Assembly (NCBI GenBank): GCA_003542295.1
Contig: DPKX01000112.1
Location: 2,729 to 9,103 of the forward strand
From: Candidatus Atribacter hydrocarboniphilus
GTDB taxonomy: Bacteria > Atribacterota > Atribacteria > Atribacterales > Atribacteraceae
Direction of reading: 5' to 3'
DNA: 6,375 nucleotides
This document shows positions 1-6,375 of this stretch, piece after piece; the first letter of the stretch is position 1; each line of letters starts with the position of its first letter. The notes under the pieces are model-generated. The model searched no databases. It was not told the DNA's origin and saw only the letters and a program-made list of their open reading frames with translations. Both the position numbers and the translations under genes were made by a program.

Positions 1-1103
1 ACCGGAACATCGACAAGCGTAACCAGAGGAATATTAAAAGCGTCGCAAAATCGAATAAACCGAGACGCCTTGTCACCCGAATCGATATCCAAGCATCCAG
101 CCAGATGATAGGGTTGATTTGCTACTATTCCCACAGTATGACCATTCATTCGAGCAAACCCAATGATTAAATTTTTTGCAAAATCTTTTTGGATTTCAAA
201 AAAAGAATCTTGATCAACTAAACCTTCAATGATTTTTTTAACATTATAAGGTCGATTGGGATTGGTAGACACAATATCTAAAAAGGAGGAGTTTTTTCGA
301 TCAACTGGGTCTTGGCACTCGCCAACCGGTGGTTCTTCGGCATTATTGGACGGAAGGTATGAAAGAAGCTTTTTCACTTCAAAGAAACACTCTTCTTCGT
401 TTCTGGATACGAAACTGGCAACCCCGCTTTTGGTAGCATGAGTATGGGCACCACCCAATTCTTCAGCAGTGACTTCTTCGCCGGTTGCTGCTTTTACAAC
501 TTGAGGACCGGTTACAAACATTTTGCTTGTCCCTTGAATCATAAAAATATAATCCATAAGAGCTGGAGAATATACTGCCCCTCCTGCACAAGGACCAGCT
601 ATTATTGCTATCTGAGGAACAATGCCTGAATTTAAAGTATTCCTATAGAATATTTGACCGTAACCGGATAGGGAGTCAATACCCTCTTGGATCCGTGCCC
701 CTCCCGAATCATTAATTGCAATAATAGGGGCTCCGACTTTCAATGCCATGTCCATAATTTTACATATTTTTTGGGCATGCATTTCGCCTAAAGATCCACC
801 CATAACGGTAAAATCCTGAGAGTATATAAATACCGGCCTTCCATCGATAGTTCCATAACCAGTTACAACGCCATCAGCTGGTGGCTTTTTTTCGTCCATT
901 CCAAAACGGGTTGAACGGTGCTCGATAAAAAGATCGGTTTCTTCAAAACTATTTTCGTCAAGTAAAAGAAAAATCCTTTCTCGGGAAGTTAGTTTTCCGC
1001 TATTGTGCTGCTTATCAATTGCAACTTTTCCTCCACCCAGAAGAATTTTTTCTTTTTTATTTTCTAGAGAGGTAATGAGCTCTTCCATTTTTTTTCTGGA
1101 CAT
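1..1103 (-). CDS. Acyl-CoA carboxylase carboxyltransferase subunit (propionyl-CoA carboxylase beta / methylmalonyl-CoA decarboxylase alpha type), C-terminus cut off by window edge
   Basis: I translated this frame by hand from the ATG at 1103-1101 to base 1 and found no stop: 367 complete codons of a family usually about 510-520 residues long, so the last third lies outside the window. The family moves a carboxyl group between biotin on a carrier protein and an acyl-CoA such as propionyl-CoA; in anaerobes the same fold serves sodium-pumping methylmalonyl-CoA decarboxylase or transcarboxylase. Visible hallmarks are the N-terminal ILLGGG (about 20-25), GKLTSRERI (36-44), the oxyanion-hole region DSGGARIQEG (132-141) and AGPCAGGAVYSPAL (169-182) of the N-terminal crotonase-like domain, then the start of the C-terminal domain with GFARMNGHTVGIVANQP (315-331). 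The start is set by an in-frame TAA at 1127-1125 with no other ATG between. The ribosome site is weak. Which acyl-CoA and which complex cannot be decided, because biotin carrier and partner subunits are not in view. Family certain, exact substrate unknown. Confidence 0.93.
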   Translation of the reverse strand, partial: MSRKKMEELITSLENKKEKILLGGGKVAIDKQHNSGKLTSRERIFLLLDENSFEETDLFIEHRSTRFGMDEKKPPADGVVTGYGTIDGRPVFIYSQDFTVMGGSLGEMHAQKICKIMDMALKVGAPIIAINDSGGARIQEGIDSLSGYGQIFYRNTLNSGIVPQIAIIAGPCAGGAVYSPALMDYIFMIQGTSKMFVTGPQVVKAATGEEVTAEELGGAHTHATKSGVASFVSRNEEECFFEVKKLLSYLPSNNAEEPPVGECQDPVDRKNSSFLDIVSTNPNRPYNVKKIIEGLVDQDSFFEIQKDFAKNLIIGFARMNGHTVGIVANQPYHLAGCLDIDSGDKASRFIRFCDAFNIPLVTLVDVP

Positions 1104-1110
1104 AAATTTG

Positions 1111-1118
1111 ACCCTACC
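1111..1118 (-). promoter_or_regulatory. Weak ribosome binding site of the carboxyltransferase gene
   Basis: The minus strand reads GGTAGGGT and then eight bases before the ATG at 1103. Only the TAGGG part resembles the Shine-Dalgarno core. It is clearly poorer than the sites of secA and prfB, so initiation may be weak or may depend on ribosomes arriving from the gene upstream. Confidence 0.4.
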
Positions 1119-1181
1119 AGTTTTTTAAATAATTCAGTAAGTTTATAACCAATCCCATCTTTTTTTAGAAATGAATCAGCT

Positions 1182-2075
1182 TCATTTTCGAGAAGAAGCA
1201 ATTCTTACTTTCTCAGACCGCGATGGCTTTTTAATCTTCGTTATCTGTTTCACAACAACATCTCCATTTTTAATTAAAGTGATTTGATCGATGTCGATAT
1301 TAACTTCGATCAGTTCAACCCCACTGAGATGTTCTACTTTCTCCTTTAAATACCTCTGTATAAAAGCACAGATTTGGACTAATTGAGAATAATTTTTAAA
1401 AACACAACTTATCCTAACATTAACATGAGACTCAACTTTATGTAACAAAATATCATTAATTTTTTCAATCCAGGGGAGGTTAGTTAAAAGAACTAAAATG
1501 ATAGATCGTAAAGCACTTTCTGAAACAATCAACTTGCCTAAATAACTGAAAGGTGGCCGAACCACAGTCTTTTCTCTTGAAGAATAAAACCAACCCCAAA
1601 CTTTCACTGGAATAGTATCAACAATATTTCCCCACAAATTTCTCTTAAGTTCAACCAAAGGAACTGGAATGGTATGTTTCCCTTCTCCAATCCGAGCTTG
1701 AAGGGCATTTTCTATTTCTTCAGGACTAGCAATGTCTTCAATCATTACAATTTCAGATGGATAAGGAAGCTGCAAACGCTCACATATTTTCTCCACCATA
1801 GCCAGAGAAATACCTAAAATCATTATTTTAGGGGGATGAATTTCTTTTAAGGCGTCAATAATTTGTTGACGATGATCAGTAAAATAAAATACCGCAATTT
1901 TTGCTGCTTTAATCTTACTTACTTCTGCTTTGGAGGATTTTCCAGCGATAATGCTCCCCTGGGAAATTAATAGTCCATCGTCAATAATGCAGTCAATCCC
2001 ATATCTCTGAGCGATATGAGGAGCTCGATAGCTTTTACCTGTTCCGGTTGGACCTACCAAAGCGTAAACTTTCAT
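1182..2075 (-). CDS. P-loop nucleotide-binding protein with C-terminal Asp23/Gls24-like domain, function unknown
   Basis: A 297-residue protein with two parts. The N-terminus carries a Walker A motif, GPTGTGKS (residues 8-15), an IIDDGLLI strand (30-37) and a Walker B-like IVMIED (109-114), so it probably binds ATP or GTP. From about 170 to 266 the sequence (VVRPPFSYLGKLIVSESAL, then alternating hydrophobic strands, then a GVELIEVNIDID segment) matches what I know of the Asp23/Gls24 (DUF322) family, known from alkaline shock and envelope-linked proteins of Gram-positive bacteria. A basic tail (KKPSRSEKVR) ends it. I recall similar two-domain proteins in Clostridia, without an assigned function. 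No signal peptide or clear membrane helix is visible. The ATG at 2075 is chosen because AGGTG lies eight bases upstream; an in-frame TTG at 2105 would add ten residues overlapping prfB. It starts 11 bases after the prfB stop, so cotranscription and perhaps translational coupling are likely. Domain calls are from memory, not a search. Confidence 0.88.
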   Translation of the reverse strand: MKVYALVGPTGTGKSYRAPHIAQRYGIDCIIDDGLLISQGSIIAGKSSKAEVSKIKAAKIAVFYFTDHRQQIIDALKEIHPPKIMILGISLAMVEKICERLQLPYPSEIVMIEDIASPEEIENALQARIGEGKHTIPVPLVELKRNLWGNIVDTIPVKVWGWFYSSREKTVVRPPFSYLGKLIVSESALRSIILVLLTNLPWIEKINDILLHKVESHVNVRISCVFKNYSQLVQICAFIQRYLKEKVEHLSGVELIEVNIDIDQITLIKNGDVVVKQITKIKKPSRSEKVRIASSRK

Positions 2076-2083
2076 GATATTTA

Positions 2084-2088
2084 CACCT
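2084..2088 (-). promoter_or_regulatory. Ribosome binding site of the P-loop/Asp23 gene, overlapping the prfB stop codon
   Basis: AGGTG sits eight bases before the ATG at 2075. Its first two bases are the last two of the prfB TAG stop codon (2089-2087). A terminating ribosome therefore covers this site, a layout that favours coupled translation. It also decides the start at 2075 over the upstream TTG. Confidence 0.6.
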
Positions 2089-3185
2089 AAACCTGTCCTT
2101 GCCAATCCATTCGAAGATAAGCATCGATAAAATCATCAATTTCTCCATCCATAACTCTTTGAACATTACCAACTTCATAGTTAGTCCGATGGTCTTTAAT
2201 CATACTATAGGGCTGAAAGACATAACTCCGAATTTGATTCCCCCAAGCTATTTCCTTTTGCTCACCCTTCATTTCCAAAATTTTCTCTTCATGCTCTTTT
2301 TTCATGAGTTCATAAAGTCTAGCTCGTAAAATTCTCATCGCAACCGCTTTATTTTGATGCTGTGAACGTTCATTCTGGCATTGAACAATCAAACCACTGG
2401 GAAGATGAACTATTCTCACCGCCGAATCGGTTGTATTCACATGCTGTCCACCACGACCTCCAGCTCGGAAAGTCTCAATTCTTAAATCTTGTGGGTTAAT
2501 TTCAATGTCAATTTCTTCACTTACCTCGGGAATAACATCTACCAAGGCAAAAGTTGTATGACGCCTTCGGTTGGCATCAAAGGGAGAAATTCTCACCAGT
2601 CGATGGATCCCACTTTCTGATTTTAGGTAACCGTAAGCATATTGACCTTGTACTAAAAAAGTAATGTGTTTTAAGCCAGCTTCTTCTCCCTCTAAAACAT
2701 CAGTTACTTTTACATCAAATTTTTTTCTTTCACAGAAACGACTGTACATTCGAAATAACATCTGAACCCAATCTTGAGATTCGGTTCCACCGGCTCCTGA
2801 ATGAATAGTTATAATCGTATTGCTTTGGTCTTCTTGATTCCGGAACAATAATCGGATATCCAGATCTTCAACTTTCTCCGAAAGATCATGGATATCTTTT
2901 TCAAGATCGGAATACTCTTCATCATCGGGAGTAAGAATATCTTGGAGCTCAACTGCCTGTTGATATTCACTTTTCAGGCTTTCGTATTCCTCAATTATAC
3001 TTTTATATTTTTTATAATCTTGTAATTCCCTTTCGTTTTGGGTGTTACTCCAAAAATCGGGAGAAGTCATTTTTTTCTCAATTTGTTTAACTTTTAATTG
3101 TATTTGTTCTTCTTCAAAGATATTCTCCTATTTCGTTAAGCTTATGTCGAATGGTACTGAATTCAACAGAAATGTCAATCGCCAT
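2087..3185 (-). CDS. prfB: Peptide chain release factor 2 (RF2), expressed by programmed +1 frameshift
   Basis: RF2 recognises UGA and UAA in the ribosomal A site and triggers release of the finished protein. Two frames make it: 23 codons from the ATG at 3185 to the CTT at 3119-3117, an in-frame TGA at 3116-3114, then the +1 frame from GAA at 3115 to the TAG at 2089-2087. Skipping base 3116 gives 23 + 342 = 365 residues, the usual length for RF2. In the joined numbering the N-terminal part is helical and charged. HSGAGGTESQDW (about 128-139) is a family hallmark. The stop-reading tripeptide SPF is at 200-202, which separates RF2 from RF1 (PxT). The catalytic GGQ is at 245-247 in RAGGRGGQHVNTTDSAVR, with an arginine just before GGQ where E. 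coli RF2 has alanine. Initiation at 3185 is supported by AGGAGG nine bases upstream. Annotating only the ATG at 3070 would lose 38 residues. RF2 limits its own production because low RF2 favours the shift. Confidence 0.97.
3114..3129 (-). other. prfB: prfB programmed +1 frameshift site
   Basis: The minus strand reads AGGAG (3129-3125), five bases, then CTT TGA (3119-3114). The ribosome pauses at the in-frame UGA when RF2 is scarce. The CUU-reading tRNA slips one base forward and reads GAA (3115-3113) instead. The AGGAG pairs with the 16S rRNA tail and stimulates slipping. This is the CUU-UGA slippery core known in most bacterial prfB genes; here the base after UGA is A rather than the C of E. 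coli, and the A of the Shine-Dalgarno-like element sits ten bases before CTT rather than nine. The codon before CTT is TAT, as in E. coli. The position at codons 23-24 and the restored 365-residue length make the assignment very secure. Confidence 0.95.
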
Positions 3186-3194
3186 TATTTAAAA

Positions 3195-3200
3195 CCTCCT
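3195..3200 (-). promoter_or_regulatory. Ribosome binding site of prfB
   Basis: A perfect AGGAGG lies nine bases before the ATG at 3185. It decides the true start of prfB: the short 23-codon first frame is deliberately translated, which it would not be if translation began at the ATG at 3070, where no comparable site precedes. Confidence 0.85.
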
Positions 3201-3276
3201 AAAAAACTATTGAATCTTAATTTTTCTTTTAGGGAAAAAATCCTTCTTTAATTCCCTTTTAGTAAATATAAACCTA

Positions 3277-3295
3277 ATAAGACTTTTTGTCTTAT
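3277..3295 (-). repeat. Short hairpin in the prfB leader
   Basis: ATAAGAC and GTCTTAT form a perfect seven-base-pair stem around a five-base loop. It lies between secA and prfB, downstream of the candidate promoter at 3350-3378. No good run of T follows on either strand, and the stem has only two G-C pairs, so it is not a convincing terminator. It could be an mRNA structure in the leader or chance in AT-rich DNA. Confidence 0.4.
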
Positions 3296-3349
3296 AATTC
3301 TTGTTCGCTATTCAACCATCACTCTATTTACAAGACAGAATAAGCAAAA

Positions 3350-3378
3350 ATTGTATCAAAATATTCTTGAACAACCAA
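3350..3378 (-). promoter_or_regulatory. Candidate sigma-A-type promoter for prfB
   Basis: TTGGTT (3378-3373), a 17-base spacer and TACAAT (3355-3350), with TG one base before the -10 box (extended -10). It begins three bases after the secA stop codon. Transcription would start near 3343 and leave a leader of roughly 155 bases before the prfB ATG. It suggests that prfB and the genes below it can be expressed apart from secA. The spacing and -10 are good and the -35 is only half-consensus; no experimental support is visible. Confidence 0.5.
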
Positions 3379-3380
3379 GT

Positions 3381-6050
3381 TTATTTTCCGCAGCAGTACT
3401 TATACTTTTTCCCACTCCCACAAGGGCAGGGATCATTGCGACCAATTTTTCCTTTTTTTGTAACTTCTGTTTTCCGGTTTTCCGAAGATGGAGCCTGATT
3501 AGTTCGAACCGTTGAAGGTTGAACCGGACGATGGGAAGCAGCTGGTTTACCTCCTTCAGGTACCAGTCGAATCCGTAAAAGATATTTGACAATATCCTCT
3601 CGGATCTGCGCAATCATATCATGAAACATATCAAAAGCTTCGATTTGATATTCAACAAATGGGTCTTTTTGACCAACCGCTCGAAGCCCAATACCCTCTC
3701 GAAGATGGTCCATATTATGTAATTGTTCTTTCCAATATCCATCTACTACCCGTAAGCCAACAAATCTTTCCACTTCACGAAATACCTTATCATTTACCTC
3801 ACTAACTTTTTGCTCATAAATCTCTTTATAACGAGCAATTATTATTTTTTCTAAATCTTCTGGCTTGGCTTGGGAACGTTGTTCCACGGGAATTCCATGA
3901 CCAAAACCAAAAAGGTCAAAAAGACGGTGATCAAAACCATCCCAATCCCATTCCTCAGGATAGGTTTTCTCTAAAGCATACGTTCTCACACATTCGTGAA
4001 CCACGTCATTTAACATCTCAAAAATTAATGGACGTAGATTATCTTCGGTTAAGAGAGTTCGTCTTTGATTATAAATGACCTCTCTTTGTTTATTCATGAC
4101 ATCATCATATTGTAGAAGAGTTTTTCGTACATTAAAATGATACCCCTCTACTTTCTTTTGAGCTCCTTCAATCGCCCGAGTGACTAACCCATGTTCAATG
4201 GGAACTCCTTCCTCAACACCAAATTTATCCATAATGCCAGATATTCTTTCAGAACCAAAAAGTCTTAAAAGATCGTCTTCCATGGAAAGAAAAAAACGTG
4301 ACGAACCTGGATCTCCTTGTCGACCCGCTCGTCCGCGTAATTGATTGTCAATGCGCCGACTTTCATGACGTTCAGTACCAATTACATGTAATCCTCCTTT
4401 TTCAACTACAAAAGTATGTTCTTCTCCGGCAATTTTTTGGTATTTTTGAACAAGTTGTTGAAGCTGATTCTGTTGGTCAGGATTGAGATCAAATTCCAGA
4501 CTGTGCCCTTGGCTAGTTAACTCTTCTCGAGCAAGATATTCGGGATTACCACCTAGAATAATATCAGTTCCTCTCCCAGCCATGTTGGTTGAAATGGTTA
4601 CTGCCCCTTTTCTTCCAGCCTGAGCAATTATAGCTGCTTCTCTTTCATGGTTTTTTGCATTTAATACCTGATGAGGAATTTTCTTTTTTTCCAACATTCG
4701 ACTTAATTTTTCAGACTTTTCTATAGAAATGGTTCCGACCAACATCGGACGCCCTTCTTGATGCCATTTCTCAATCTCTTCAACCACTGCTTCAAACTTC
4801 TCTTTTTCAGTACGATAGATTGCATCTGGGTAATTGGTCCGTTTAAGAGGCATATTGGTAGGAATAAGTACAACTGGCATACCATAGGTATAAACGAATT
4901 CATCTTCCTCAGTCTTTGCTGTTCCAGTCATTCCGCAAATCTTATCATACATACGAAAATAATTTTGGTAGGTCACCGAGGCGAGAGTTTGGTTTTCGTT
5001 AGCCACTTGTACATTTTCTTTCGCTTCTATTGCTTGATGGAGCCCATCGCTATAACGCCGACCTTCCATAAGTCGCCCGGTAAATTCATCAACAATAACC
5101 ACTTCACCGTTTCTCACAACATAATCTACATCTTTCTTATAAAGATGATGAGCCCTTAAGGACTGGCGAACTCGCTGCTCAATTGAATCTTTCCCAGCAG
5201 TATCATAGAGGTTGTCAACATGAAGAAGCTTCTCTACTTTGCTGATTCCTTCTTCGGTCAACCAAATGGATCGAGTTTTTTCTTCAAAGTCAAAGTCAAC
5301 CGAGTGGGAAAGCTTTCGTGACACCCGATCAATTTTATAATATATTTCGGTCGAATCTTCTGCTGGTCCGGAAATGATGAGAGGTGTCCGGGCTTCATCA
5401 ATTAAAATGCTATCTACTTCATCGATGATTGCATAATTGAGCTCTCCTTGTACTATATCTTCCCGTCGATGTGCCATGTTATCACGGAGATAATCGAACC
5501 CGTATTCAGTATTGGTTCCATAAGTAATGTCACTGTGATAAGCTTTTTTTCTCTCTTCAAAAGTTGAGGCATGTTGAATTAAACCAACTGTTAAACCAAG
5601 AAATTCAAAAATTGGTCCCATCCAATATCGGTCACGACGGGCCAAATAATCATTTACCGTTACGATATGAACTCCCTTACCAGTTAGAGCATTCAAATAG
5701 GCAGGCATCGTAGCAACTAATGTTTTACCCTCACCAGTTTGCATTTCAGCAATTTTTCCTTCATGCAATACGACTCCCCCGATGATTTGAACATCAAATG
5801 GTCTCATACCGGTAACTCGACGAGCTGCTTCCCTCACCACCGCAAAAGCCTCAATCAAGATATCGTCTAAGTTTTCTCCATTTTCTAAACGATTTTTAAA
5901 ATAAGGAGTCTTATCGGCAAGCTCTTTATCACTGAGGCGCGATATTTCCTTTTCTAAAGAGTTAACTGGATCAATAAAGCGCTCAGTCACTTCTTTAAGA
6001 AATCGGTTTTGAGATATTTTTCCAAAATATTCTTTGATCAAGCCAAACAT
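3381..6050 (-). CDS. secA: Preprotein translocase ATPase SecA
   Basis: SecA is the motor that pushes unfolded secretory proteins through SecYEG at the cytoplasmic membrane, using ATP. From the ATG at 6050 it has 889 residues, within the usual 800-900. In order: N-terminal helix; Walker A MQTGEGKT (103-110); VNDYLARRD of the first motor domain; Walker B DEVD (210-213) with the following [15 protein letters not shown]; a preprotein-crosslinking region from about 220 to 365; second motor domain with TNMAGRGTD (488-496) and the arginine-finger stretch [15 protein letters not shown] (570-584); helical wing and scaffold with [18 protein letters not shown]; a linker rich in Pro, Ser, Thr and Asn (about 835-870); and a C-terminal zinc motif, cysteines 875, 877, 886 and 887 ([13 protein letters not shown]), which in known SecAs contacts SecB or ribosomes. 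AAGGAGG six bases upstream fixes the start; an in-frame TTG at 6068 would begin upstream of that site. No frameshift or missing motif. It is the first gene of the visible cluster, with its own likely promoter. Confidence 0.98.
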   Translation of the reverse strand: MFGLIKEYFGKISQNRFLKEVTERFIDPVNSLEKEISRLSDKELADKTPYFKNRLENGENLDDILIEAFAVVREAARRVTGMRPFDVQIIGGVVLHEGKIAEMQTGEGKTLVATMPAYLNALTGKGVHIVTVNDYLARRDRYWMGPIFEFLGLTVGLIQHASTFEERKKAYHSDITYGTNTEYGFDYLRDNMAHRREDIVQGELNYAIIDEVDSILIDEARTPLIISGPAEDSTEIYYKIDRVSRKLSHSVDFDFEEKTRSIWLTEEGISKVEKLLHVDNLYDTAGKDSIEQRVRQSLRAHHLYKKDVDYVVRNGEVVIVDEFTGRLMEGRRYSDGLHQAIEAKENVQVANENQTLASVTYQNYFRMYDKICGMTGTAKTEEDEFVYTYGMPVVLIPTNMPLKRTNYPDAIYRTEKEKFEAVVEEIEKWHQEGRPMLVGTISIEKSEKLSRMLEKKKIPHQVLNAKNHEREAAIIAQAGRKGAVTISTNMAGRGTDIILGGNPEYLAREELTSQGHSLEFDLNPDQQNQLQQLVQKYQKIAGEEHTFVVEKGGLHVIGTERHESRRIDNQLRGRAGRQGDPGSSRFFLSMEDDLLRLFGSERISGIMDKFGVEEGVPIEHGLVTRAIEGAQKKVEGYHFNVRKTLLQYDDVMNKQREVIYNQRRTLLTEDNLRPLIFEMLNDVVHECVRTYALEKTYPEEWDWDGFDHRLFDLFGFGHGIPVEQRSQAKPEDLEKIIIARYKEIYEQKVSEVNDKVFREVERFVGLRVVDGYWKEQLHNMDHLREGIGLRAVGQKDPFVEYQIEAFDMFHDMIAQIREDIVKYLLRIRLVPEGGKPAASHRPVQPSTVRTNQAPSSENRKTEVTKKGKIGRNDPCPCGSGKKYKYCCGK

Positions 6051-6056
6051 TGAATG

Positions 6057-6063
6057 CCTCCTT
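6057..6063 (-). promoter_or_regulatory. Ribosome binding site of secA
   Basis: AAGGAGG ends six bases before the ATG at 6050. This strong site rules out the in-frame TTG at 6068, which lies upstream of the site itself. Confidence 0.88.
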
Positions 6064-6143
6064 GTCAATTTAAAAAGATCGTAAGTTGGCTTAAATGAAA
6101 ACCCTCTTTTCAGATCTCCTGATAATCATACGAAGGCGAAATC

Positions 6144-6152
6144 ATTATATCA
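6144..6152 (-). promoter_or_regulatory. Extended -10 promoter, probably for secA
   Basis: The minus strand reads TG-A-TATAAT: a consensus -10 box (6149-6144) with the TG of an extended -10 element (6152-6151). No clear -35 box stands 16-19 bases further up (the region reads CTCCAGAA), which extended -10 promoters can tolerate. Transcription would start near 6137, giving a leader of about 85 bases before the secA ATG. The first part of that leader can form only weak short hairpins. Confidence 0.5.
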
Positions 6153-6231
6153 TACCCCCTTAGGTCTTCTGGAGTTCATTCTCTGAGTATAGCCCACCAT
6201 GCGACTTTATAGTATAAGAAATGAATCAAGG

Positions 6232-6258
6232 TTTTTTAATTAAGTCTTTATTAAAAAA
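6232..6258. repeat. AT-only perfect inverted repeat upstream of secA
   Basis: TTTTTTAAT (6232-6240) and ATTAAAAAA (6250-6258) are exact reverse complements, separated by the nine bases TAAGTCTTT. It lies about 80-115 bases upstream of the secA -10 box. An operator, a bent A-tract upstream element or chance in AT-rich DNA are all possible. The lack of G-C pairs makes a terminator role unlikely. Confidence 0.45.
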
Positions 6259-6375
6259 GTTAGGTATCGTAGCAATGCTATTTTAAAAAAACTTTTGTAA
6301 GGACTAAATTTATCGAGCTCGTAGATGGATTTTCAGGATTGGAGAGTTAACTGGGATATTCCTTTCTCATATAAA

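Larger units (their letters stand above)
6051..6375. other. Non-coding region upstream of secA, no confident gene
   Basis: These 325 bases hold the secA ribosome site and extended -10 promoter, the AT-only inverted repeat, a small palindrome around TAGC-AAT-GCTA (6270-6280) and a CGAGCTCG palindrome (6314-6321). At the extreme right edge two short frames stay open into the window border: a minus-strand frame ending at TGA 6335-6333 (13 codons) and a plus-strand frame from ATG 6325 (17 codons, beginning MDFQDWRVNW). They overlap, so at most one is likely real. Neither can be assigned. The minus-strand one fits the direction of the cluster; the plus-strand one lacks a ribosome site and is preceded directly by an in-frame TAG. 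Confidence 0.6.

Noticed and set aside
256..629. Plus-strand frames opposite the carboxyltransferase
   Set aside because: The minus strand here encodes conserved carboxyltransferase motifs; the plus frames are short, overlap each other and show no family features.
2073..2105. Longer P-loop/Asp23 protein starting at TTG 2105
   Set aside because: It would overlap the end of prfB and place extra residues before the conserved strand leading into Walker A; the ATG at 2075 has a well-spaced AGGTG.
2087..3070. RF2 starting at ATG 3070 (327 residues)
   Set aside because: It lacks the N-terminal residues normal for RF2, and the frame is open upstream to the frameshift site; the 365-residue joined product matches the family.
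3277..3295. Rho-independent terminator after secA
   Set aside because: The stem is seven pairs with little G-C content and no T-run follows it on the minus strand.
3356..3613. Minus-strand 85-codon frame overlapping the end of secA
   Set aside because: It lies mostly inside secA in another frame, shows no domain or ribosome site, and is explained as a shadow.
4758..5159. Plus-strand 133-codon frame opposite secA
   Set aside because: Antisense to a fully conserved secA region, with a Phe/Ile/His-rich composition expected from the complement of coding DNA.
6048..6068. Longer secA starting at TTG 6068 (six extra residues)
   Set aside because: The strong AAGGAGG at 6063-6057 lies downstream of that TTG and correctly spaced for ATG 6050; the product from 6050 begins [10 protein letters not shown], typical of SecA.
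6079..6117. Short leader peptide upstream of secA ([12 protein letters not shown]), as in secM-type control
   Set aside because: Only 12 codons, no ribosome site in front, no resemblance to a known arrest peptide.

Overview
The window is AT-rich and densely coded. All confident genes lie on the minus strand and read from right to left in the order secA, prfB, a P-loop/Asp23-like gene, and an acyl-CoA carboxylase carboxyltransferase gene that runs off the left edge. The genes are bacterial housekeeping or metabolic genes with strong Shine-Dalgarno sequences. A secA-prfB pair followed by an Asp23/Gls24-type protein and a biotin-dependent carboxyltransferase points to an anaerobic bacterium of Firmicutes-like or deep-branching type (Clostridia, Atribacterota and similar groups are candidates). 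This placement is an inference from gene content only. I see no mobile element, CRISPR array, tRNA or rRNA.

Right to left: 6051-6375 is a non-coding upstream region with an extended -10 promoter for secA, an AT-only inverted repeat and only ambiguous short open frames at the window edge. secA (3381-6050, 889 codons) is complete, from the helicase motor to the C-terminal zinc-binding motif. A 195-base gap then holds a good candidate promoter just after the secA stop and a leader with a small hairpin. prfB (2087-3185) follows. It is split over two frames and is restored by the classical programmed +1 frameshift at CTT-TGA, giving a 365-residue RF2. The gene at 1182-2075 starts 11 bases after the prfB stop, so the two are almost certainly cotranscribed. 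It fuses an N-terminal P-loop nucleotide-binding domain to a C-terminal Asp23/Gls24-like domain and has no established function. After a 78-base gap comes the carboxyltransferase (1-1103, 367 complete codons visible, C-terminus outside the window).

Working together: SecA drives protein export and RF2 terminates translation at UGA and UAA. The frameshift lets RF2 control its own synthesis. The Asp23-like protein may belong to envelope upkeep, which would fit a neighbourhood with SecA, but this is a guess. The carboxyltransferase belongs to propionyl-/methylmalonyl-CoA metabolism and has no obvious functional tie to the others. I did not find a clearly new multi-gene system. The most notable items are the prfB recoding site, the P-loop/Asp23 fusion, and an unexplained coding-like stretch at 1064-1201.
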